A DNA stretch of 33,406 bases, taken from positions 1 to 33,406 of the forward strand of contig JACMMN010000138.1 in NCBI GenBank assembly GCA_014379075.1, given 5' to 3'. Shown here piece after piece: positions 16,602 through 25,173 of the stretch (position 1 is the stretch's first letter; each line of letters starts with the position of its first letter). Source of the stretch: Pyrinomonadaceae bacterium. GTDB lineage: Bacteria > Acidobacteriota > Blastocatellia > Pyrinomonadales > Pyrinomonadaceae. The notes under the pieces are model-generated. The model did no database searches and was not told the origin of the DNA. It was given only the letters and a program-made list of their open reading frames with translations. The translations under genes and the position numbers were made by a program.

Positions 16602-19250
16602 GTGACTGAGAATAACAAAGTACATAACATCAATAGTTTAAAGTTTCGAGCGGGGATGCCTAAGTATGTTCGCTTCGTGGCGTTGGGTGTAGTCGCCCTT
16701 ACAATACTTATTGTCGGCGTCGGTTTTTATCGCGCCCGAAGCGACGGTGAATTCAGGATGAAAGGGTTTCCGACATCGCTTTCTCAGGATGTTGTGGCTT
16801 CGATCCACGGATATGAGCGTCGGGAGATGAACGGGGATGTTGTAAAATATTATATCAAGGCCGTGAAGGCCACGACTTTTGCCGATAATCATCAGGAACT
16901 TGAGCAAGTTTACCTTCAGGTTTTCGATGACTCGGGGCAGAGCTCGGACCAGATCACTGCACAGAAGGCGGTTTACATTCCGAACGAAAATAAGAATTTC
17001 ACCGCATACTTCGCGGGGGAAGTAAATATAGCCACTCGCGACGCTCTAAAGGTCAAAACCGCACAAATAACTTACAAAAAAGAAGATGAAACTGCCTTTG
17101 CTGAAGAAAGCATAGAATTTGAAAGAGAGAACGTTCGCGGCAAATCCTTCGGAGCGTTGGTGAAAGTGAGGGAAAAGAGCCTTGAATTGCTTCGGGATGT
17201 CGAGATCGATACTTTCGAATCGGCCGAACTCGCCGCATCGAATGTCAGTCAAGCCAAATTGAATGCTGGGCATGCGATCTATGACCAGTTGAACGAAAAG
17301 ATCGAACTTCATTCGGGTTTCACTGCAAAGATCACTGGCCGAAACAAGTCTAATAATGGCCCACAGACTGCTGATGTGCGATCTGAAAAGGCAAACGTTT
17401 TTCTTGTTGAAAGGACCGAAGGCAATCGTGAAGTAACCAAGTTGGAGTTATTCGATAATGTGCAGATCGACAGTAGAGAGGCGGACGGCAAACCCACGAA
17501 GATCACGTCAGGTTATGCGTTGTATAATAAGGATATCGATCGATTCGATCTGCGGAATGCCGTTCACATAATCACGGTCGAAGATGAAAAGCCGACCGAC
17601 ATTCGTGCCGATGTAGCGATCTATCAGCAAACAAACGGTAAAGTCTTTCTCGAAGGAAACGCTCAGATAACACAAGGCAATGATCTTGTGAAAGGCGACA
17701 ATATTACTGCTCACCTTAACACTTCTAAAAAGCTGAAAAGTACTGAGGTAAAAGGGAATGCGTATTTGAAACAGTCTTCATTGCAACGGTCAGCCGAAGT
17801 TTCCGGCGACGAACTAAATGCTGCCTTTAATGATAACCAGCAGCTCCTGTTCGCAAATACGCTTGGAAAGAGCACCGCTGTTTTAACGCCTTCAGCTCAC
17901 TCCGCCGATTATTCCAAGGTGAGCATGTCGGCCCCCAACTCCATTAAGGTCACGTTTAAGGGCGAAGGCCTTTTAGATGCCATGCAGACCGACGGCCGAA
18001 CGACGATTCAACTTGATGTTCCCGGCAATACTCCGGATGCGGCGAATAAACGGATAACCGCCGATACGGTAAAAACTGTTTTTAACGCAAGTGGAAAAGA
18101 TCTCGCAACGGCTGAAGCCGTAGGTAACGCTGAACTTTTCGTCGAACCGCTTAAAGCGGCTCCCCAGAATTATAGGACAACGATAAATGCACCACGTTTC
18201 GATTGCGAGTTTTTCCCGATTGGGAATAATGCCAAAAATTGCATTGCCCAAAGGAAGACTAAGACAGTTCGGGTTCCGACCGTAAAGGCTGAAGACCGCG
18301 GCATCCAGACAATTACCGCCGACAAACTAAATGCCGCTTTCAGCCCGCTAACTAAGGATATTGAGAGCCTTGATGCGTCAGGAAACACGAAATTTATCGA
18401 ACTCGACCGCAATGCAATTTCGAATCAAATCTCGTTTACTCAATCGGATGAAATCGTGAGGCTCCGCGGAGGAGAACCGACGGTTTGGGATTCGAAGGCG
18501 AGGGCGAAGGCTCGGGAGATCGACTGGGATACAAAAAATCAAACGTCCTTACTGCGGGTTGGCGTCAGCACGACATATTACAGTCAGAACAAAACGGGCG
18601 GAGCTACACCCTTCGCTGAATCCGATAAACCGGTGTATATCACTTCCGAATCGGCGGAATTTGATCACAAAGCCGAGACCGCAGTCTATTCTGGAAATGC
18701 CCGGGCCTGGCAGGAAGATAATTATGTTCGAGGTGACCGGCTGCAGATCCTACAAAAACAGGCAGAGTTTCACGCAGATGGAAACGTCCAGAGCCTGTTG
18801 TATAATACAAAACGAAAAGGCGACGGCAAGGAAAGCAATGTACCTATTTATGCTGCATCAAGGAAAATGGCATATAATCGGGAAAAGCGGATACTTCGGT
18901 ACGAAAATGAAGTAGACATCCGGCAGGGTAGCGATCGAATTACCGGTGGTGTCGCAAACGTTTTCTTATCTGAGAAAAATGAGATTGAACGGACCGACAT
19001 TGAAAATAATGTGGTTATCACGCAACCCAAGCGGCGGGCAAATGCTGATTTCGCGCAATATACGATTGCTGACGAAAGAGTGGTCCTTCGTGGCAACCCG
19101 GCACGCGTCGATGATGCTGAAAGCGGATCGTCGCAGGGCGGAGAACTGACCGTATTCCTGAAGCAGAACAGGGTTGTTGGCGTCGGAAAATCCAAGCAGA
19201 ATAGTTCCGGCAGAACGAGATCCGTTTACAAAGTGAAGAATGACCAGTAA
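16602..19250 (+). CDS. LptC/LptA(OstA)-like LPS transport protein, single large polypeptide
   Basis: An 882-residue protein with a cytoplasmic tail, one membrane helix (about 23-43) and a long periplasmic part. Residues about 50-205 match the LptC pattern (GFPTSLSQD, then repeated strands). From about 210 to 860 there are repeated OstA/LptA-like beta-strand units with the recurring pattern 'A.Y....ff.L.gnv.i....' (for instance ADVAIYQQTNGKVFLEGNAQ and SEKNEIERTDIENNVVI). LptC and LptA form the periplasmic beta-jellyroll bridge carrying LPS from the inner to the outer membrane. The adjacent lptB and lack of a separate lptA support a combined role. The GTG at 16602 is the best start; an ATG at 16656 would shorten the cytoplasmic tail. 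Confidence 0.82.
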   Translation: MTENNKVHNINSLKFRAGMPKYVRFVALGVVALTILIVGVGFYRARSDGEFRMKGFPTSLSQDVVASIHGYERREMNGDVVKYYIKAVKATTFADNHQELEQVYLQVFDDSGQSSDQITAQKAVYIPNENKNFTAYFAGEVNIATRDALKVKTAQITYKKEDETAFAEESIEFERENVRGKSFGALVKVREKSLELLRDVEIDTFESAELAASNVSQAKLNAGHAIYDQLNEKIELHSGFTAKITGRNKSNNGPQTADVRSEKANVFLVERTEGNREVTKLELFDNVQIDSREADGKPTKITSGYALYNKDIDRFDLRNAVHIITVEDEKPTDIRADVAIYQQTNGKVFLEGNAQITQGNDLVKGDNITAHLNTSKKLKSTEVKGNAYLKQSSLQRSAEVSGDELNAAFNDNQQLLFANTLGKSTAVLTPSAHSADYSKVSMSAPNSIKVTFKGEGLLDAMQTDGRTTIQLDVPGNTPDAANKRITADTVKTVFNASGKDLATAEAVGNAELFVEPLKAAPQNYRTTINAPRFDCEFFPIGNNAKNCIAQRKTKTVRVPTVKAEDRGIQTITADKLNAAFSPLTKDIESLDASGNTKFIELDRNAISNQISFTQSDEIVRLRGGEPTVWDSKARAKAREIDWDTKNQTSLLRVGVSTTYYSQNKTGGATPFAESDKPVYITSESAEFDHKAETAVYSGNARAWQEDNYVRGDRLQILQKQAEFHADGNVQSLLYNTKRKGDGKESNVPIYAASRKMAYNREKRILRYENEVDIRQGSDRITGGVANVFLSEKNEIERTDIENNVVITQPKRRANADFAQYTIADERVVLRGNPARVDDAESGSSQGGELTVFLKQNRVVGVGKSKQNSSGRTRSVYKVKNDQ

Positions 19251-20040
19251 CGATTACGTAAACCGTCCTAACCAGGATACGGTCTCATTATCGAACGGAT
19301 TATATGCCGATTCGTTCAAAGTTTCACTCAAAGCCAACAATTTGCAGAAGACTTACGGAAGACGACGCGTGGTCGATGATGTTAGTATCAGTGTTCGGCA
19401 AGGTGAGGTCGTCGGCTTACTGGGAGCTAACGGGGCTGGGAAAACGACGACTTTTTACATGATGGTTGGGCTTGAAAGGTCCGAGCTTGGAAATATTTCT
19501 CTAAATGGGCAAGATGTTACAAGCCTTCCTATGTATTTGCGGGCGCGGCTCGGACTCGGTTATTTGCCTCAAGAGCCTTCGATCTTTCGCAAAATGTCCG
19601 CCGAGCAGAATATTCTGGCCGTATTGGAAACCACAAATTTGAGCCGGCTAGAACGTTTTGAACGATTAGATGAACTTCTGGATGAATTCGGCATTTCACA
19701 TGTTCGCAAAATTCGGGGTGATGCACTATCGGGCGGGGAACGCCGACGCGTAGAAATTGCCCGCTGTCTCGCGACCGAACCACAGTACATCCTGCTCGAC
19801 GAACCTTTTGCAGGCATCGATCCGCTTGCGATCGATGATATTCGCGAGATCATTTTGTATTTGAAACAACAGGGAATCGGCATTTTGATTACAGATCATA
19901 ATGTGCGGGAAACGCTGGGTATTACCGATCGAGCCTATATTATGGCAGAGGGCCAAATTTTACGAAGCGGGAATCCAGATGAGCTTGTCAAAGATCCGGA
20001 TGTCAGGAGATTGTATCTAGGTGAACGCTTCACTCTGTGA
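19240..20040 (+). CDS. lptB: LPS export ABC transporter ATP-binding protein LptB
   Basis: A 266-residue ABC ATPase. Walker A is GANGAGKTT (62-70), with the Q-loop in YLPQEPS, the signature LSGGERRR, Walker B ILLDEPFAGID and the switch His in TDHNVRE. The combination is characteristic of LptB, which drives extraction of LPS from the inner membrane together with LptFG (not in this window) and LptC. It carries about 30 extra N-terminal residues compared with common LptB. The ATG lies inside the preceding gene, overlapping by 11 bases. Its stop codon is embedded in a terminator hairpin. Confidence 0.95.
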   Translation: MTSNDYVNRPNQDTVSLSNGLYADSFKVSLKANNLQKTYGRRRVVDDVSISVRQGEVVGLLGANGAGKTTTFYMMVGLERSELGNISLNGQDVTSLPMYLRARLGLGYLPQEPSIFRKMSAEQNILAVLETTNLSRLERFERLDELLDEFGISHVRKIRGDALSGGERRRVEIARCLATEPQYILLDEPFAGIDPLAIDDIREIILYLKQQGIGILITDHNVRETLGITDRAYIMAEGQILRSGNPDELVKDPDVRRLYLGERFTL

Positions 20041-20052
20041 GGCGTCTTTTTT
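20025..20052 (+). terminator. Rho-independent terminator containing the lptB stop codon
   Basis: ACGCTTCAC (20025-20033) and GTGAGGCGT (20037-20045) form a 9-bp stem with one G-T pair and a three-base loop, followed by C and six T residues. The lptB TGA (20038-20040) lies within the 3' arm. It ends the long ftsY-lptB gene run. Confidence 0.85.
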
Positions 20053-20073
20053 CCTTTTTCCTTGAAAAAGCCG

Positions 20074-20079
20074 TATAAT
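20074..20079 (+). promoter_or_regulatory. Candidate -10 box for rpoN
   Basis: A perfect TATAAT lies just after the lptB terminator and 56 bases before the rpoN ATG. The hexamer 17 bases upstream (TTCCTT) is a poor -35 and overlaps the terminator T-run, so the promoter may be activator dependent. Confidence 0.4.
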
Positions 20080-20134
20080 TGAATAAGATAAATCGCATAG
20101 GTTAAGAGCGTAAAGGTTCGATAAACTATTCATT

Positions 20135-21715
20135 ATGTCGTCATTAAGACTCACACACAGTCTTCAGCAAAAAATGATTCTAACCCCGCAACTGCGGCAA
20201 CGAATTGAGATGCTGCAGATGACATCGTTGGAACTGAACGAACTGATCGAGCAGGAGATCGTTGCTAATCCGATTCTTGAAGAAGTCCAATCGGGTGATG
20301 AAGTGCAGGAAATTTCTGATAACATCCTCGACCAAAATGCAGATGGGATTTCTGAGGGTTTGGACAAAGCTCCCGATAGCGAACCAAGAGCCCAAGTTGA
20401 TAGTTTAACTGAATACGAGGCTGGTAACGATTCGTTCACACCTGAAAAGCCTTCAGAAAATGGCTTCGATGAAAAAAGCGATGTTGATTTCGAAACCGGA
20501 GATGAAACTTTTCAGGAACGCTCCGACTCATTCGAGGAAATAGACTACGGCCGTGAATTTCAGGACTATCTCGATCCAGGATATCGGACCCAGGAAATCG
20601 AATACAAAGACGATGCTCCAAGTTTCGAGCAGTTTTTGTCGCACACACCATCGCTGAGTGAGCACCTTGAATGGCAGCTGACCATGCTGCAAATCACTGA
20701 AAAACTAGATGAAGCGGCAATTTGCATTATCGGAAATCTGGATGACGAAGGTCGTTTGACTGCGAGTATCGAAGACATCGCATCCATGTCCAACTGTTCC
20801 TTGGAAACTGCCGAGAATGCGCGTCAAATTGTTATGAATTTGGAGCCGGTGGGCTGCGGGGCATTGGATGTTAAGGAATGTCTTTTGGCCCAGTTGACAG
20901 CAAATGGTGAGGGGGAAAGTCTAGCTGCGGACTTGGTGCGCAATCATCTTGAGGATCTGCAGCCGCACCGTTTGCAGCATTTGGCCAAGGACACCGGAAT
21001 GGATGTCCACGACCTTGACGAAGAAATTAATAAGATAAGGATTCTGGATCCTTATCCGGCAAGAAAATATTCGGCCGAAGACGCGATATTTGTAGCTCCC
21101 GAGGTTTATGTTGAAAAGATTGAAGGCGAATATGTCATTTACTTTACCGATGACGGCGGCCCGCGGCTTCGCATAAGCCCGACCTACCATCAATTGCTCG
21201 ATCAAACCGAAACCTCCAAGGAAGCCAAGGATTTTATAAAGGAAAAGGTCCGCTCCGCGGTCGACCTTTTAAGGAACATCGAGCATCGGAGACAGACGAT
21301 ATACAGGGTCGTCGAATGTATCGTCGATCGCCAACGTAAATTTCTGGATAATGGCGTCGAATTTATAAAGCCCATGATGCTCAAAGATGTTGCGGAAGAT
21401 ATAGGAATGCATCTTTCGACGATCTCTCGCGTCGTTAACAGAAAATATGCGCACACGCCCCAGGGTGTCATTGAACTTCGCCGTTTCTTCAGCGAAGGTA
21501 TGATGAATGAGGAAGGCGAAGAGGTTTCGACACGGATATTGAAGTTGCGAATAAAAAAAATGGTCGAGGATGAGAATTCGAAAAAGCCTATGACCGATGA
21601 GGAGATCGCGAAAGTATTGAGTAAAGAAGGAGTGAAATTATCAAGACGGACCGTCGCTAAATACCGCGATCAAATGAGTATTCCGGGATCGCGTGAACGT
21701 AAGACGGTAATTTAA
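20135..21715 (+). CDS. rpoN: RNA polymerase sigma-54 factor RpoN
   Basis: A 526-residue sigma-54 that recognises -24/-12 promoters and needs AAA+ enhancer-binding proteins to open DNA. Region I (1-50) is the Leu/Gln-rich activator-responsive part (SLQQKMILTPQLRQRIEMLQ). An acidic region II (about 55-155) follows, then the core-binding domain (about 165-330), the HTH region (KDVAEDIGMHLSTISRVVNR, about 415-435) and the RpoN box RRTVAKYRDQ (504-513). The length and all parts are complete. It heads the rpoN-hpf-rapZ-PTS gene set known from many Gram-negative bacteria. I found no convincing -24/-12 promoter in front of any gene in this window. Confidence 0.97.
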   Translation: MSSLRLTHSLQQKMILTPQLRQRIEMLQMTSLELNELIEQEIVANPILEEVQSGDEVQEISDNILDQNADGISEGLDKAPDSEPRAQVDSLTEYEAGNDSFTPEKPSENGFDEKSDVDFETGDETFQERSDSFEEIDYGREFQDYLDPGYRTQEIEYKDDAPSFEQFLSHTPSLSEHLEWQLTMLQITEKLDEAAICIIGNLDDEGRLTASIEDIASMSNCSLETAENARQIVMNLEPVGCGALDVKECLLAQLTANGEGESLAADLVRNHLEDLQPHRLQHLAKDTGMDVHDLDEEINKIRILDPYPARKYSAEDAIFVAPEVYVEKIEGEYVIYFTDDGGPRLRISPTYHQLLDQTETSKEAKDFIKEKVRSAVDLLRNIEHRRQTIYRVVECIVDRQRKFLDNGVEFIKPMMLKDVAEDIGMHLSTISRVVNRKYAHTPQGVIELRRFFSEGMMNEEGEEVSTRILKLRIKKMVEDENSKKPMTDEEIAKVLSKEGVKLSRRTVAKYRDQMSIPGSRERKTVI

Positions 21716-21759
21716 CGGCACTTGGTGAACGGGTGCCGCTGGAAATTAAGGGGGAATTT

Positions 21760-22293
21760 ATGATTTTTGAATACACGGGAAGACATATCGACGTGACACC
21801 AGCCCTGAGATCGCATGCCGAAGAACATTTCGTCAGAATCGACCATGCCTTGAACGGGAAGGCGACAAAGGCTCACATCATTCTCGAAGTAGAGCGGGGC
21901 AGGCATCGCGCAGAGGTAATAGTGAATTGGAACGGTGACGTTTTAACGGCTGCAACCACCAATCCGGATATGTACCAATCGCTGTCGCAGACTATCGATA
22001 AGATCGAGAAACAGGCGCTTAAATTGAAAGAAAAAATTATCGATAAATATCATCGGGCCGAGAAAAAGAATGCAGTTTTCCTCGGTCAGGATCAAGAGGT
22101 TATGCCTCCCCCGGCGATCCGGCAGATCATCAGCGAAGATCATAAATCGGTAAAACCGGTTACGGCGGAAGAAGCCGCCTTGCTCCTGGAAGACCAAGAT
22201 CGTAATTTTCTGGTGTTTCGCAATTCAGAGAATGAACGGATTTCGGTTATATACAAGAGAAATGATGGAAACTACGGGTTAATTGAACCATAG
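21760..22293 (+). CDS. hpf: Long-form ribosome hibernation promoting factor HPF
   Basis: A 177-residue protein. The N-terminal S30AE/RaiA domain (1-100, MIFEYTGRHIDVTPALR) binds the 30S decoding region. The C-terminal domain (about 125-177, VTAEEAALLLEDQD then FLVFRNSENERISVIYKR) is the dimerisation part of long HPF, which joins ribosomes into inactive 100S dimers in stationary phase. A strong Shine-Dalgarno AAGGGGG (21748-21754), five bases before the ATG at 21760, fixes the start; a GTG nine codons upstream is rejected. It follows rpoN by 44 bases, the usual pairing. Confidence 0.94.
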   Translation: MIFEYTGRHIDVTPALRSHAEEHFVRIDHALNGKATKAHIILEVERGRHRAEVIVNWNGDVLTAATTNPDMYQSLSQTIDKIEKQALKLKEKIIDKYHRAEKKNAVFLGQDQEVMPPPAIRQIISEDHKSVKPVTAEEAALLLEDQDRNFLVFRNSENERISVIYKRNDGNYGLIEP

Positions 22294-22316
22294 AGAAATT
22301 TCGATATTTTGGGTTG

Positions 22317-22350
22317 ACATCGGCGTAGCACCCAATGCCCTTACCGATGT
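22317..22350. repeat. Short inverted repeat in the hpf-rapZ spacer
   Basis: ACATCGG (22317-22323) and CCGATGT (22344-22350) can pair, with a possible inner GTA/TAC pairing. It lies in the 180-base spacer where ptsN is found in many other bacteria. No T-run follows and no gene is seen in the spacer. A TTGACA (22314-22319) overlaps it but has no matching -10. Confidence 0.35.
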
Positions 22351-22473
22351 GACACATAGAAACGATGCTCTTTTATTCAACTAAAAGCGCGGAAATTTGT
22401 ATTGCCGTGTTAGGCTTTTGATTAAGATCATTAAGTAGTAAATCCTCTTGGTTCCCAAGTAGTCACCTGCAAT

Positions 22474-23370
22474 ATGGCGAAGCATTCAACCGCGAATACT
22501 CAGCTTCCCGGCTTTGTTATAATTACCGGCCTGAGCGGATCGGGAATGAGTTCTGCGACAAACGCATTCGAAGATCTAGGCTATTTTTGTGTGGATAACC
22601 TTCCGCTTACGATACTCTCGACGTTTGCTCGCCTTTTAGTTCCGAATGAGGAAGATGTCGCGGCTATTGAAAAAGCGGCTTTGGTAATAAATATTCGCGA
22701 ACGCCATTTTCTCTCGGAATTCCCCGGGGAACTGAAGAAACTCAATAAAAAAAAACTTGCACCATATGTAGTTTTTTTCGAGGCGTCAGACAATGTTTTG
22801 CAGAGGCGATTTTCCGAGACGCGCCGGCCCCACCCGGCTGATGCCGGAAAAGGGCTTCTTGCAGCTATACGAGCCGAAAAGAAAGCTTTGAAAGAGATCG
22901 AATCTTTAGCGGATCTGATCATCGACACGTCAGAACATACTGTTCATACACTTCGACGCCTTATCCTTGAAAAATTCAGCCGCTCATCCGATTTGTCGCC
23001 CTTGAAGGTTCAAATTTTAAGTTTCGGCCATAAATACGGGAACGCACGCGACCTCGACCTGCTTTTAGACGTCCGGCACCTGCCTAATCCTTATTTTGTT
23101 AAATCTCTAAAAGATTTTACCGGCGAACATCCGAAGATCGTAAAATTTCTCGAACAGCACGAAGAGGTTCGCGAGACTATCTCACGATTTGGAGACCTCT
23201 TAAGTTATTTACTGCCTTTTTATCAGAAGGAAGGAAAGTCATATCTCACGATCGGCGTAGGATGCACCGGCGGAAAACACCGTTCCGTAATGGTCGCCAA
23301 TATGCTCCGAGATGGGTTAAAGAAAGCGAATTTCGACGTTTCGGTTGTTCACCGCGATGTGCAAAAATAG
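22474..23370 (+). CDS. rapZ: RapZ/YvcJ family nucleotide-binding protein with altered Walker A
   Basis: A 298-residue RapZ-family protein. The N-terminal P-loop domain begins FVIITGLSGSGMSSA, so the Walker A (19-27) has Met25 where the family has Lys (GxSGSGKS). The rest is well conserved: FEDLGYFCVDNLP, RRFSETRRPHP, DLIIDTSE, SFGHKYG, DVRHLPNP and the C-terminal GCTGGKHRS (263-271, CTGGKH 264-269). In E. coli RapZ binds small RNAs and glucosamine-6-phosphate and steers RNase E; in Bacillus YvcJ binds and hydrolyses nucleotides. The role here is unknown, but ATP/GTP binding may be impaired. It stands in its usual place between rpoN-hpf and the EIIA/HPr genes. Confidence 0.93.
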   Translation: MAKHSTANTQLPGFVIITGLSGSGMSSATNAFEDLGYFCVDNLPLTILSTFARLLVPNEEDVAAIEKAALVINIRERHFLSEFPGELKKLNKKKLAPYVVFFEASDNVLQRRFSETRRPHPADAGKGLLAAIRAEKKALKEIESLADLIIDTSEHTVHTLRRLILEKFSRSSDLSPLKVQILSFGHKYGNARDLDLLLDVRHLPNPYFVKSLKDFTGEHPKIVKFLEQHEEVRETISRFGDLLSYLLPFYQKEGKSYLTIGVGCTGGKHRSVMVANMLRDGLKKANFDVSVVHRDVQK

Positions 23371-23410
23371 AAGTCATAGCCGTTTTTCCTTTACTTAAAT
23401 CCAAGATCAT

Positions 23411-23836
23411 ATGAAAAGAGTAGGCGGAGTAATTGTTTCACACGGACAGCTCGCAAATGAACTTCTTGCTGCGGCAGAGACGGTCGTTGGCGAATTGAGC
23501 CACATTACTGCTGTGTCGATCGGATGGCATGACGATGTGGAGATCGCAAAAGAAGAGATCGAACGCGCCATAAAAAATGTTTCAGAAGGCATCGGAGTGT
23601 TGGTTATGACGGACATGTTTGGTGGAACGCCAACCAATATTTCTGCTATGTTTCTAAAAGAAAACGAGGTTGAGATCGTGACGGGCGTGAATCTTCCGAT
23701 GGTTATTAAGCTGGCGTCGCATTCGCAGGAAACAAGTCTTAGCGATCTGGCAAAAGATGTCGAAGAGCAGGGCAAGCAATCCATTTATCGAACAAGTGCC
23801 TTGCTCGAACCGCAAAAGTTGAAAAAAGATGCGTGA
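23411..23836 (+). CDS. PTS EIIA component, mannose family (regulatory)
   Basis: A 141-residue EIIA(Man)-fold protein. The phosphorylatable His is at residue 11 in VSHGQLA, and the TDMFGGTPTN motif near residue 60-70 is typical. Such single-domain EIIA proteins beside rapZ and HPr act in regulatory PTS chains instead of sugar uptake; no EIIB, IIC or IID genes are nearby. HPr is expected to be the phosphoryl donor. Its last eight bases overlap the HPr gene, so both are translated together. Confidence 0.9.
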   Translation: MKRVGGVIVSHGQLANELLAAAETVVGELSHITAVSIGWHDDVEIAKEEIERAIKNVSEGIGVLVMTDMFGGTPTNISAMFLKENEVEIVTGVNLPMVIKLASHSQETSLSDLAKDVEEQGKQSIYRTSALLEPQKLKKDA

Positions 23837-24101
23837 GGGAACCGTAAGGATCATCAATCCGCTGGGCCTTCACGCTCGGGCAGCGGCCCAATTGGTCCGG
23901 TTGGCAGACGGATTTAATAGCCAAATAATAATTAGACGCTCCGACAATAATGCGTCTGCCAATGCAAAATCAATTCTGAGCGTATTGACCCTGGCGGCGT
24001 CGATAGGGACGATATTGATATTAAGCGTAGAAGGTGTCGACGAGGAAAACGCGTTCGCTGCGATTGATAATATCTTTAAAGGTGGGTTTGGTGAGATTTA
24101 G
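23829..24101 (+). CDS. Phosphocarrier protein HPr/NPr family
   Basis: A 90-residue HPr. The active-site motif is NPLGLHARAAAQ, with His15 receiving phosphate from enzyme I. A Ser48 in the NAKSILSVL segment corresponds to the regulatory Ser46 that HPr kinase/phosphorylase modifies in other bacteria. The length is normal. The gene overlaps EIIA by eight bases and is followed seven bases later by arginase, whereas ptsI (enzyme I) is found here in many relatives. Neither ptsI nor hprK occurs in the window. Confidence 0.93.
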   Translation: MREGTVRIINPLGLHARAAAQLVRLADGFNSQIIIRRSDNNASANAKSILSVLTLAASIGTILILSVEGVDEENAFAAIDNIFKGGFGEI

Positions 24102-24108
24102 CTGATTT

Positions 24109-25065
24109 ATGGAATTAAATATAACATCGCGAAAGGGTAAAAAAGTTGGCATAATTGGCGTGCCTCTCGGATTCGGGGCTGGGCAAACGGGTAGTGAACT
24201 TGGAGTTGAAGCGATGCGTCTGTCCCGGGTTCGCGGCGAGTTTTTGCTGGGTCATATTCAGCAACTGGGTTACGAAGTTAAGGACTATGGTGATGTCGAT
24301 ATTGTAAAACCGCAGCGTAATTCTGACGAAAATGAGAATCCCAGGTTCTTACCGGAAATACTAGAGTCGTGCAGGAATATGACTTCGGCTGTAAAGAATA
24401 TTCTGGCGGACAATGCTTTCCCTGTGATTCTCGGCGGCGACCATTCGATCGCAGTTGGGACATTTTCGGGCATTGCGTCTCATTTCCGTAAGCAAAGTAA
24501 GGATGTAGGACTGATCTGGTTCGATGCTCATGCGGATATAAATACCCCGGAGACATCGCAATCCGGTAACGTCCATGGTATGCCACTTGCGGTAATTTTG
24601 GGACAGGGAAATAGTGAACTTGTTAATATCGAGGGCTTTTCACCAAAGCTTAAAGCAGAATACTGCGCGCATGTCGGGGGACGTGACCTTGACGCGGGCG
24701 AGCAACGCAGAGTTCACGAGCTTGGACTTCGGGATAATTTTTTCACGATGAGTGACATCGACAAGCGGGGAATGCTAGCCTGTGTAGAGGATGCGATTCG
24801 CATCGCATCACAAGCGTCCGGAGGTTATGCGGTTACCTTCGACGTGGATATGATAGATCCGAGATTTGCGCCTGGTTCTGGCACGCTTGTCCGCGGTGGA
24901 GCGACCTACCGGGAAGCTCATCTTGCCCTGGAAGTTATCGCGGAACATGGCGGCATGAGGAGTTTCGAGATCGTCGAGGTAAATCCGATGCTGGACCAAA
25001 GCAATATAACCGTCGAACTGGCCTGCGAACTCATTCTATCGGCGCTCGGAAAAACAATTTTATAA
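24109..25065 (+). CDS. rocF: Arginase (ureohydrolase family)
   Basis: A 318-residue ureohydrolase that should cleave L-arginine to ornithine and urea with a binuclear manganese centre. Metal ligands are visible in GGDHS (109-113), DAHAD (139-143) and DVD-ID (245-250, TFDVDMIDP). The SGNVHGMPLA segment (152-161) and the start GIIGVPLGFGAGQTG are typical of RocF-type arginases and argue against agmatinase or formimidoylglutamase. The ATG at 24109 is seven bases after HPr, so it is probably in the same operon. About 20 residues (68-84, rich in Asn/Glu) form a surface insertion. Confidence 0.88.
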   Translation: MELNITSRKGKKVGIIGVPLGFGAGQTGSELGVEAMRLSRVRGEFLLGHIQQLGYEVKDYGDVDIVKPQRNSDENENPRFLPEILESCRNMTSAVKNILADNAFPVILGGDHSIAVGTFSGIASHFRKQSKDVGLIWFDAHADINTPETSQSGNVHGMPLAVILGQGNSELVNIEGFSPKLKAEYCAHVGGRDLDAGEQRRVHELGLRDNFFTMSDIDKRGMLACVEDAIRIASQASGGYAVTFDVDMIDPRFAPGSGTLVRGGATYREAHLALEVIAEHGGMRSFEIVEVNPMLDQSNITVELACELILSALGKTIL

Positions 25066-25139
25066 CTTTTCAACCGGTCTTTTTTCTGATCAAACGAAAA
25101 ATGAACCTCGGTTCTTAACCGGTGTCAAAACAAACGGTT

Positions 25140-25145
25140 TATAAT
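25140..25145 (+). promoter_or_regulatory. Candidate -10 box for ddl
   Basis: A perfect TATAAT sits 28 bases before the ddl ATG. TTAACC at 25115-25120 is 19 bases upstream and is only a weak -35. Confidence 0.4.
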
Positions 25146-25173
25146 ACTTACTCCAGACAGCTTTGTTCAACAT

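Noticed and set aside
22294..22473. A sigma-54 (-24/-12) promoter or a remnant of ptsN before rapZ
   Set aside because: No TGGCAC-N5-TTGC pattern and no coding similarity to EIIA(Ntr) could be seen in this spacer.
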